64,000 nucleotides of DNA from Asterochloris sp. CNOR1. Its lineage: Eukaryota; Chlorophyta; Trebouxiophyceae; Trebouxiales; Trebouxiaceae. Below the pieces are notes generated by a model. It saw only the letters and a list, made by a program, of their open reading frames with translations. It was not told where the DNA came from and ran no database searches. Every line of letters begins with the position of its first letter. The first letter of the stretch is position 1. The stretch is taken from NCBI GenBank assembly GCA_963969365.1, contig OZ017762.1:1426001-1490000 (forward strand). Reading direction: 5' to 3'. The translations under genes and the position numbers were made by a program. Below, one piece after another: positions 54,980 through 64,000 of this stretch.

Positions 54980-57900
54980 ATGGTGGGCTACGAGAAGTTC
55001 CAGGGCGAGAGCACGCCGCGGCAGCGGAGTCATGATCTCGAGCTGTCCCCCCAGCGCCCGGGTGCCTGCGGGTCTGTGCAGTGGGAGCCCACATCACAGC
55101 AGGAGCAGGCCCAGCTGCAGGGCAGGGAGGCTCCCCTGGACAGCGTGTTCACCGTCAACCAGCTACAGGTGGATGAGTATGCCAGGCTGCAGAGTCTGCC
55201 TTATGCTGGACCATGCCCTCCGTCAGGCAGTTGCCGGGCAGTAACTCCCCCTTCTCGCCCCTCAGCACCAGAATGAGGTTGGCTGGCTAGAGGTGGTGGG
55301 CATGCAATGTGTGGTGGCATGCTCACATCACATGCTGCAGATCCAACAGCTGCATGGAGGTCCGCCCTTGCAATGGGGGCAGCTGCAGGCTGCTCAGGCT
55401 GCTGCAGGCGTGCATGAAGAGTCTGCCAGATGAAGACCTGTGCAGTGGCAGCGACCACAGCTGCAGCACCTTGTGCCAAAGAGCCACACCGCATGGCAGG
55501 GCCACCTCCTGGGCTGCGGCAATGCTGCACACCTGCAGCTCCATTCAAAGCTTGTGGGCGTCTGATCGCTATGGCCCCTGCATTGCTGGCACTTCATTCC
55601 CTATGCTCTTAGATCTGAGCCCCGTTGGCAGCCCAACCTCATGCTGGTGCTGAAGCCCTGTTTCCTGCAGTGCTACAAGGCTGTTCTTCAAACTTGTGGT
55701 GCAGGCTGTGCAGACATGGCAGACCAAGCTCAAACTGATGTTGTTCCACGGCGGCTCCAGCACAGATGCCTGGTTCACCATGACAGCAGCGCAGGTGACG
55801 AGCGTTCGGGTGGTGCTGTTTGTTGTGTCAGTGCAGTATGGTGCTGCTAAGCTGCACCTGTGTAAGTGTGTTGCATGGGTGGTAGCCGAAAACGTGAGAT
55901 TCATGGTATGGAAGCAGGGTCACAGTGCGAATCGCAGGCTGTGTGTATAGCCCAGCTTGCCTGAAGGGTGCCTTGTGCTTATTGATGTGTGCTGCCACGG
56001 CGTACTGGACAGCTGCAGGGTATTGCATGAATGGATGGCCTTGATTCGGCTGCCTGCTTGCCCGTTTTCAAATGTGTGCTGGCAGCTGTGGCCTGCGCTG
56101 TTGCTGTGCTCAAGTGCAGTAACACTGAATATTGGAGCAGTCTGGGTGGTCTCAGGTAGCCAGCCTATATTAACGCTCAAGATTGAAGCCACAGGGCCAC
56201 GTACAGCTGCTGTGTGTTGCAGGTGGGGCAAGCCCTGCTGACCATCCCATACAGCATGGCGCAGCTGGGCATGGCAGCAGGAGTTTTGGCGCAGGTGAGC
56301 TGGGCAGAGAAACTAGCACTGTGGCCTTGTGCACTGCCTGCATGACCACCTGTATGGCAGCATGCATGCGCCTGCTGGGCATGGCAGCAGGCATCCAGGC
56401 GCAGGTGTTCTCAGTGCATGAAATGGCAGTGTGGCCGTTGCGCAAGTGCCCACCTGATACACGGTGCGAGGCCTTGCATATATTTCCAAAACCAGTTGGC
56501 GCCTGCCGCCCCTCTGCACATTCATCCACCATACTTGTCTGCCCTGTCAGCCCTGCAGACAGTCTACACCGCAAGCTACCTCTGAGCTTGAGTGGCATAC
56601 ATGCAGCATGACATGGCACTGGCTGGCTGCGCCCACAGCGGGCACACTGGCTGGCACCTGGTTTTTGGTTGCCCATAGATTCCTGTACTGGTGTCGCTTG
56701 TGCATCCCATTAACTCAAACAAATGCCCGCATGTGTGCAGCTGATATATGCGGGTATGGCAGCATGGTCAGCCCTGCTCCTCAATACATTGTTTCTGGAG
56801 TACCAGGCCAGCCACCGCGCACCACATGACCCTTTGGCCCACATGGAGCACAATGGACAGGAGACTGGAGATAGCAGCCCGCATCAGCATCAGGAATCAG
56901 CTACCAAGCAGCAGGAGCCTGCCAACCTCAAGTGAGGCTGCTTATGAGAGCTCAAATTCTGCTGCACAGCAGAGTAGGGCCTCTACCTCTTGTCATGAGG
57001 GGCTGAGGATTTGTTATGGGCTGGCGCCGCATAAAGCAGCAATGCCAGGCCCTAAGAAGGTGGTGGCACTGGCTGCCGGGGCTTGATAGCCTTCATCAAG
57101 TTGGGCATGGCACTATGAATGCTGCTGAACACCAGGGGCCATGGAAGCAACAACCAGGAGGCAGCCTTCTGTTGGATGGCCATCAAGTCAACATCTCCTG
57201 CTGACTAGCAGCAGTGGCAGCAAGCATTCAATCTAGTGCCATGAGCCGCATTCAGCTTCAGCGGGCGTCATTGCCAGCAGCTGCCTAAACAGAGAGCATG
57301 AAGGCCAGTACCCCAACAGGTGGGCGCGCTGACACCCCCACCCATTCTGAGGCTGCCCTTCTGTCGCTTTCTGTGCATGCTGTTGTCACTCATTCCATCT
57401 GGGCCTGTCTGTCTGGAGTGACTGCAGCAATAGTGCCAAAGCCCGGCTCAGCAACCGAGCAGGACAGCTTCATGGGCTATGAATCGGCACTCATACCTCC
57501 CTGTTTCCTATGCCTGCAGCAACAGCGAACATCAAATTCAATACCATGAAGTGCTGGGCGAGTTGACAGGCCCAGCCATGCGCCATGCAGCCCTATTTTT
57601 TAATGTGACCTCCCTGCTGGGCCTGACAGTCGTGCAAATCATTGCGTGTGCCAGCGATGCTTACTACCTCTGGCAGGGCCTGACAAAGAGGTGAGCCATG
57701 TCAGCATGGTGGCCACTCGTGTTGCTGATTGCTCTGGCACGGCCAGATCAGGTGGGTCGCTCTGGGGAGCTTGGTGGTGTATCTGCCTGCTGGAGCTCAC
57801 AGCGGTACAGACCTTTGCCTGTGGCTGCCACCCCAGCAGTCTGTGAGAGCTAGAGCTGGACTGCACAAGGGAAAGGCCTGCTTGCCCTCCAAGCCGACTC

Positions 57901-60900
57901 AAAAAGCTGCTCAGCAGTGAAGAGCAGGGCATGCGGCACAGCCGCTAGCATGCTGCAGAGTTGTACCCCTCAGCATGCGTATGACAGCATATGACTCGCC
58001 TCTGCTTAGATGGCCAGTGTCTCTTGAAGCAGAACAGCCAGCTGTGCAGCTGTACAGGTACAACAGAGCCAACCTGCCATGCCTGTTCCCCTGCAGGTCA
58101 TGGGCCATTATCTTCAGTATCCTGGCGCTGGGTACTACCTTCCTGCCCACCTTCTCAAACTACCGGTCAGCTGTTGTGTGACATCACGCTTGCTTTCTTG
58201 AACAGCAGCTTGCGTGTTGGTTCTTGTAGCCACTCCCTGCATAGGAGCAGTCAGCTGATGTAAACATACATGCTGGCTGCTTTGGCTGTTAACAATTTGC
58301 CAACAGTGCTGGTCTTGAATTTCTGGAATGGTGAACCAGTGGGCACCATCTTTCCCTCCCTGCTCATGCTGGCCAGCATAGCCATCCTCTCTTGACTGGA
58401 CATGTCTGGGTTCCATGCAGGGTTTTTTCTGTTGTCGGAGTGGTGGGCACTACCTTCACCTCCATGCTCATGCTGGCCACCAGTGCCACCAGTGGGCCAC
58501 TGCCAGGGGTGACGCGGACAGGGCCCCCCAGCTTTGAGAAGTTCTGGGTCGGCGCCACCAACATCCTTTTTGTTTTTGGAGGTCACGCCATGTGTGTTGA
58601 GGTGAGCCTGTGCTTTGATCTTGGCTTGTGGGGGGGGAGTTGGAGATCCTGTGGATGCAGAAGCTAAGGCAGAAATCATTTTAATTGAGCAAGTCAAACA
58701 GTTGAGGGTAAGGAGGTCATGCCCTGTGTATTGTGGTAAGCTTGCGCTTCGGTCTCGACCTGTGGGAGGAGGTGGTCTGCAGGGAAAGGCACGACAGACC
58801 GCTGGCACTTGAAGGGCACGCCATGCGTGTCCAGGTCAGCTGGGAGCTTAGGCCTGTGGGACAGCTGTCCCGGCGGAAGAGACAGGGCAGGTTGGGATGA
58901 GCCGCTTGGTCTCAGGGGTCATGCCATGCGCATTGACCCGTCTTGTGCTATTAATGTAAGCGCTGTGCCTGGGGCCGTACGTATTGTCTCTTGCAGCACG
59001 CCATGCATGTCGAGGCGGGCATGCGGCTGAATGGACCCCCTGGGACTTTTTGGTCTGGCCAGACCCGCCCATTCTGTTTGTTTGGTGGGTACGCATGTGG
59101 GAGTGGGGCATGCGGTAGAGGGCAGCTCCCCTGGGGCTCCTTTGTTCTCAACATCTCTGCAAAGGATGCTCACAGGCTATGGCTGGCCTTCAGCTTTGCC
59201 GGGCTGTGCACAGTCCATATTGCAGCAGAGCTCTGCAGAGGCTGCATCTCTGCAGGCTCACATGCATTCAGAGGGTTGTGTTAGGATCCAGCACATCCAC
59301 TCAGGGGTTCACGTGCCTCGCATGCAGGTTGCACTTTTGTGAGAGCAGTGCTTGCGCACTGGGCTAGGTGTCAACTGCACAAGGCAACTGTGTATGGCAG
59401 CCTGCTCCAGGTCCAGCCCACCCTGCTGCAGGTCATGAACGCCATGTCCAAGCCTGACAAGTGAGTGTCTGCAGCATTTTGCAGGACACTTTGCGTATCA
59501 CATATTCTGCCTTGTCGACTTGCTTGATAGTACGCAAGCCAACTTCATGTCCATCTCTGCAAGAGAACATGGCAGGCCTGCAGTCATGTCATGCTGCCCA
59601 ACTGTCTAGATGCACTGCCATGCCAGCTGCACCGTTTGTCTCAGCCAGTCAGCACATGCTTTATGTGAACCTCCCTGCAGCCTGGCTGCCATTGTATGTG
59701 CACTGTATGCAAAGCTGTCAAGCATCCGAAACAGGCTGAGCAATGCCAGGTCCCTGCAGATTTCAGTTTGTCTACCCCCTGAGCAGCATCTTCATACTGT
59801 TTCTGACCGTGCCTAGCTCAGCATCGAGCTATTTTAGCTATGGCGACACCCTGCTGGACAATGCCAATGTGTTTGGAGTGCTGCCGGCCTCACCGGCGCG
59901 GTCTTTCGCAGTGAGCCTGGAACCTTCAGGGCTTGTTGCTGTGCATCTCCCCAGTGCTGCTCAGTGTGCATGGCTGAGCTAATGCCTGCACAACAGGTGG
60001 TAAATGCTGCTTTCTGCTGCTTGATGATGCTGTCCCCTGCTATTGCTCCCCATCTCAACTTTTGAATATGAGCCTGTGTCAATTTGGCCTCCCCTCACTG
60101 CTGTGCACTGGCTGTTGGTGCAACATCAGGGCTGTGATCAGGAGGGTCCCCGCTGCTGCTGTCTCATGCTGCACACCTCAGGCATGTTCATGAGGCACAT
60201 TCCATCAGGGCTGCAATTTCGTGCAGAAGCAGCCCAGCCAGTCCTTGCCAGACCAGGGCCTACAGTCCAGGCACAAGCTCTGCCATGCTGCCCACATCTG
60301 CAGTTCAGCTTACTATCTGTTGCCCTGACTGCAGATCTGCCTCATGATTGCGCATCAAGCCATTGCCTTTGGGTGAGAGCTCTGAGCCTGGCAGCCATGG
60401 CATGCTGTATCGGGTGCAATCACCTTGTTATGCTGCCTGCTGTTGGCCTGGCAATGTCTGAAAGAGCAATTGTCCTGTGGCCTACAACCATCACCCACTC
60501 TGCAGAGCCAAGCACGTGCTTCTCCTGCCTGGTTGACTGCTCGCTGCTGTGCAGGCTGTTTGCACTGCCGCTGTTCTACGCCTGGGAGAAAGTTGTGGGC
60601 ACCCATCAATCCCCCTACTGGATACGCGTGCTGTCCAGATTTCCTGTGGTCGCCAGTGTGGCCCTACTGGCCCTGGCCTTTCCCATGTTTGGAGTTGTCA
60701 ATAGCCTCATTGGGGCGCTGACAACCTCGTTCTCGTCGTATGTCATGCCATCAGCAGCCTTCCTCCTGTTCTATCGCAGCCCAGAAAGGCAGGCCGCCAC
60801 CGCGAGGCAGCCACTGACATGGTTGGGGGGCTGGAGGGGCATGTTTGTGGTCTGTTGGGGGGTCGGCCTGTGGGGCCTCATAGCAGGCTTCCTTTTGGGG

Positions 60901-60981
60901 GGCTGGGCAGCCGTCCAGGAACTCAGAAAACAGATTGCCATTGGAGGCGTCTTTGACCCCTGTTACCAGTGTTTTAAGTGA
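54980..60981 (+). CDS. AUX/LAX-type auxin influx carrier (amino acid permease family)
   Basis: Eleven exons close in phase to about 542 residues: 54,980-55,168; about 55,705-55,794; 56,223-56,294; 56,741-56,931; 57,520-57,690; 58,097-58,165; 58,421-58,601; 59,411-59,460; 59,760-59,910; 60,335-60,372; 60,555-60,981. Segments match plant AUX1 throughout: FHGGSSTDAWFTMTAAQVGQ, LLTIPYSMAQLGM, VQIIACASDAYYLW, TFLPTFSNYRVFS, VGATNILFVFGGHAMCVE, MNAMSKPDKF, SYGDTLLDNANVF, YAWEKVVGTHQSPY and the C-terminal GGWAAVQELRKQIAIGGVFD-PCYQC (AUX1: FAKCYQC). These proteins are proton-coupled plasma-membrane symporters with about 11 helices. The cytosolic N-terminus of about 65 residues is polar and not conserved; the exact start of exon 2 is ambiguous among in-phase acceptors. 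Substrate in an alga is inferred only. Confidence 0.93.
56265..56425 (+). repeat. Degraded copy of AUX/LAX exon 3 end with its donor
   Basis: Exon end 56,265-56,300 (GCTGGGCATGGCAGCAGG, TTTTGGCGCAGGTGAGC) recurs at about 56,375-56,410 (GCTGGGCATGGCAGCAGG, ATCCAGGCGCAGGTGTTC). Eighteen consecutive bases are identical and the GCGCAG|GT junction is kept. Confidence 0.88.
58575..59030 (+). repeat. Three degraded copies of the AUX/LAX exon 7 end
   Basis: The exon ends GGTCACGCCATGTGTGTTGA|GGTGAG (58,581-58,606). Copies: GGCACGCCATGCGTGTCCAG, then GTCAGC (about 58,816); GGTCATGCCATGCGCATTGA (58,917); and GCACGCCATGCATGTCGAGG (about 58,997). All lie in the following intron and keep parts of the donor context. 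Confidence 0.82.
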
Positions 60982-61804
60982 ATTGTGCAAACTAAAAATA
61001 ACACATATGTCTTTTTTTGAGCAACTTTGTGGTTTCTGTGAGTTTCAGGGGCACCTCAGTGGGCACCGCCCCCTAAGACACAGAATATGCATCACATCTG
61101 TTGCAGGCCACAGGCTTCCCATCAAGACAGTCAAGCAGGGGGACTCCATGCTGTGCCAAGACAAGGCGCTTTTCGTTACTGGCGTCTTGGTGGTGGGTGG
61201 ACAGCAGGCAGGTCTGGGCCTGTCATGGCCATGCTGCCATGTCGACCCCAAGATGTGGTACAAGCCTTGGTCCATGGCACACTGGCAGACAACAGCTGTC
61301 CATGGGTATCCATTGTAGCATGATCAGGTTACCCCTTATAGCTGCCATTCCACAGATGGAGCCACATCAGGGGCAGCCGTGTTGCAGAGCCCATATCTCA
61401 AGAGGCCACCTAAGGCGCCTGCTGCCTGCTGATCACAGACAAATTTGCTCCAAGCGCATGAGGAGTTTGCTCAGCCCTTGAGCAGGACAACGTCATCAGA
61501 CAGTTGCGAAAGTGGTCAGCAAGGTGACATTCTTCAAACCTAAAAGTCTCCAAACCTAAAGATCTCTGCTCCTTGCCAGACAGGGCATCGGCAGACGCTG
61601 CAATAGTCACGATCGCGGTCGACTACCGCACTACTGACTTTTCAGCTGATCACTCATGACATTCTCTTGGAGGGAAGGGCTGCTCATCGCTGTCCAACTG
61701 CGTCTCTCACTCTGATCACCTGCAGCAATGGCATGCCGAAACCTGCATTAAGAAGCAGGGCCTGAAGGGCCCCACACTTACCTCCAGAATTGGAAGTCGC
61801 ACTC
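60982..61804. other. AUX/LAX 3' flank, no recognised gene
   Basis: Contains AUX/LAX 3' UTR sequence and the 5' side of the next gene. No supported coding exon. Confidence 0.5.
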
Positions 61805-63594
61805 ATGGCGCCAACTGAGGAGCAGCATGTCAAAGAGGAAGGCAATGAGGTGATCTATGGTGCAAGTTCTTGCTGGAGTGCAGCGCTGCGCTGTGCTGCA
61901 GGTGTTGACAACTTCTCATAAAAGGGGGACCTGGCTGGCAGTGCACCATGCCTGCTATCACAGTAGCCTGCCAGGCAATGCCCAGAGTGCTTGTGGTCAT
62001 CAGACAGTAACCCGTGCTGAAACTTCACGGTGCTGCTCCATGCCTCACAGGGGTTGAAGCCGGGCGAGTCGCCGTTCAGTCAGTTTGCAGGGCTGCTGCC
62101 AGAGATAATCACGCCCTCCCACCCAGGGCTGGTGCCGCTCATGTCCTGCCCAGGGCTTGTCAGGCGCCACAGCAGCCAGGCACTCACCCCTGGCACGCAC
62201 AAGTTTGGGTAAATGCCTGCACTGCAGCCTGTCAGTGTATCGAAGGTGTTGGCCTGACCTGGGCAAGTGGCTGCTCCATCGCAGCAGAAGCTTGTGCGGT
62301 CCACCAGCTGCTGCAACTTGACCAATAACCCCCGCCCTGCAGGACTGGCAGGAGCAGGCAGCTCTCCCTGGGCAGCACTGCTGCCGCTAGGCAGCTGCTG
62401 CTGGGTGACCATCAGGTTGCAAAACCGGCGCTGGATCCTGACAGCAGCGACACCACAACCCCTGTGGGGAGCACTGCAATGTCCAGCACTGGCCTGATGC
62501 CTGCGCAGAACGAGCTGCAGGCGTTTGGCTCTACCGCTGCTGAGCTGAGTGCTGGCCCAGCACATCAGGTAAGAGTGCTGCAGCAATGCAGTGCCTGGCA
62601 GCCAGGCATCCTGGAAGCCGCCATCTACACTTTGTGAGGGGTTAGCGCACCAAGCCTAAGGCATTGGTCTCGTACAGCGATTGTCTGGCCCTGCTTTGCA
62701 CTAATGCTGGATCCTATAAGATATTCCACAACAAATCCTGCTCTGCACATGAAAGAGAGGCTGGCAACAATTCCCTTGGCCTGTGTGCACACCTTGTCAT
62801 ACTGTATATTTGTGTGTGTTGACCTCATCTGACACCAGCCCTAGATTATGCTGCAGGATCAGGCGCCTCCAGAGCTGCGGCAGTGGCGGCCCACGTGGTA
62901 TGGGGCAGCACCCAGCTATGCTGGACCTGCTGAGAGCCTGGAGGTCACAAATCATCATGGGGAGGGTGCAGGCACTACCAGGGTCAAAGTAGAGCCTGGG
63001 GAGGGGCACCCAGCAGCCCCTTCATGGCATGGTACAGCTGGGGGGCACAGTATGGCCCTGCCCAGCTTGCCCCCACTCAGCACAGACCCACCAGAGCTCT
63101 TTGCGCCCCAGCAGCTCATGAGAAATATGGTACGGCAGTGGAGTGCCCCTCAACAGCAGCAGCACTCATGGGGCTGGGAGCCTGATCCCACCCCAGACAC
63201 TGCCGCAGCTGGCTTCGGTGGGTCTGCCATTACTGGCCATTTGGAAGATCAGCTGGGCCAGAGCAGTGTGCTGCCCTTGAAGTGCAGCGAGCCTGTCTCT
63301 GATGAGACACATGCTGCTGTGCCAGGCGTGGCTGCTGGCCACAGGGCAGAGCCACTGGCGGCTGTTGAGCCTGGCGGCAGTGCGCAGGAGCCCAGTGCAG
63401 ATCAAGAGGAGCTGCCAGCCTTTGCAGCTGCCAGGGTGGCCACCCAAGGCACGAGCAGCAGCTCTGAAGCCCAGTTGAAACCGGAGCACCAAGCAGCAGT
63501 GCAGGCCGCCAGGCTCATGCCCACCAGGAGAGGGACACCCGCAGGTTGGATGCTCCTTGAGCTGCAGCGGCAGACTGCTGCTGCTACATATTGA
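61805..63594 (+). CDS. Unrecognised Ser/Pro/Gln-rich protein, possible transcription regulator; 3' end uncertain
   Basis: Four exons close in phase: 61,805-61,849 (MAPTEEQHVKEEGNE), 62,051-62,208 (ESPFSQFAGLLPEIITPSHP), 62,343-62,568 and 62,857 onwards. Exon 4 reads to a UGA at 63,594, but a GT donor at 63,545 (CCCGCAG|GTTGGA) could lead to exons past the window. The protein is low in complexity, acidic and rich in Ser, Pro, Gln and Ala, with two sumoylation-like sites (VKEEG near the start, RVKVEPGEG in exon 4). Such features are common in transcription factors, but no DNA-binding domain is in the window and I assign no family. Confidence 0.55.
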
Positions 63595-64000
63595 TGCCCA
63601 CTGTGAATATCATTTGCGCAAAAAGCATAGGAGGTTGTGGGAACAGTCGTGGCAATCGTCCTCGATTAGTGTACTGGCTGGCAAAGAGGCCCAGAGAGTT
63701 GGTTGGGGCAGTATTGCTGGCAGCTCCAAAAGAAACCAATGCTGACTGGCCACGGTGACTGCGCAACAGCCTGACCATTTTTGATGGGCATGAACGCAGG
63801 GCCTGACCCCAGCAGTGCCATGCACCCTGTAACACCTGAGGACAGCTGGATGCCGTCAGACAATAATGTGCCAGAGATGTCAGGACATGCCGAGCATTCA
63901 GGGTGAGTCGACACCTGCCATCTGAGCATATGGGTGTACTCAGAATGCTGGTTCTCAACCCTCTGGACAGCTCACAGTTGTTGTCTCTTACTCCTTGAGC
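63595..64000. other. No recognised gene; possibly an intron of the preceding gene
   Basis: No open frame with a recognisable product. An AG|GTGAGT-like donor occurs at about 63,900. Confidence 0.4.

Noticed and set aside
1-64000. CRISPR arrays, bacterial operons, phage or insertion sequences
   Set aside because: No regularly spaced palindromic repeats, ribosome-binding sites or transposases of those kinds; everything is intron-bearing and eukaryotic.

Overview
This is nuclear DNA from a eukaryote, most likely a chlorophyte green alga. Genes are broken into many short exons with GTGAGY-type donors and TGCAG acceptors, there are no operons or ribosome-binding sites, and the encoded set (plant-type PEX4, AUX/LAX auxin carrier, plant-type TCP11 protein, ALG5, ALG8, Notchless, CHRD secreted proteins) fits Viridiplantae. 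The intron density and CTG/CAG-rich composition suggest a trebouxiophyte such as a Coccomyxa relative; this placement is inference. UAG and UGA both appear as ordinary stops. I rebuilt the genes by hand by checking that splice phase closes across every junction; where it does not close, the entry says so.

Layout. 1-3,650 (-): a LINE retrotransposon cut by the window edge (ORF1 complete, ORF2 endonuclease plus part of the reverse transcriptase). About 5,500-10,149 (+): a U-box E3 ligase-like gene. 10,512-14,675 (-): two tandem secreted CHRD-domain genes made by a duplication of about 2.35 kb. 15,697-16,899 (-): PEX4, divergent across 100 bp from a ProRS-type anticodon-binding-domain gene (17,000-19,756, +). 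19,784-24,615 (-): ALG8. 25,321-31,462 (+): Notchless/NLE1. 32,763-38,233 (+): ALG5. 40,054-40,199 (+): a tRNA-Gly(GCC) gene that looks interrupted twice. 40,618-50,833 (-): a large TCP11-like gene. 52,165-53,303 (+): a small secreted protein of four RxLLQ modules. 54,980-60,981 (+): AUX/LAX-type permease. 61,805-63,594 (+): an unrecognised Ser/Pro/Gln-rich protein that may continue past the window.

Functional links. ALG5 makes dolichyl-phosphate-glucose and ALG8 uses it to add the second glucose to the N-glycan precursor; they flank NLE1 here. PEX4 is a ubiquitin-conjugating enzyme and the U-box gene a probable ubiquitin ligase, but nothing shows that they work together.

The most unusual feature is structural. 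Introns in nearly every gene carry degraded copies of the adjoining exon end, usually with the splice site included ('exon echoes'), or short tandem repeats built around the splice site itself. The second is the tRNA-Gly gene: perfect acceptor and anticodon stems, a 16-nt insertion at the canonical 37/38 position, and a further insertion of about 59 nt inside the T-loop.
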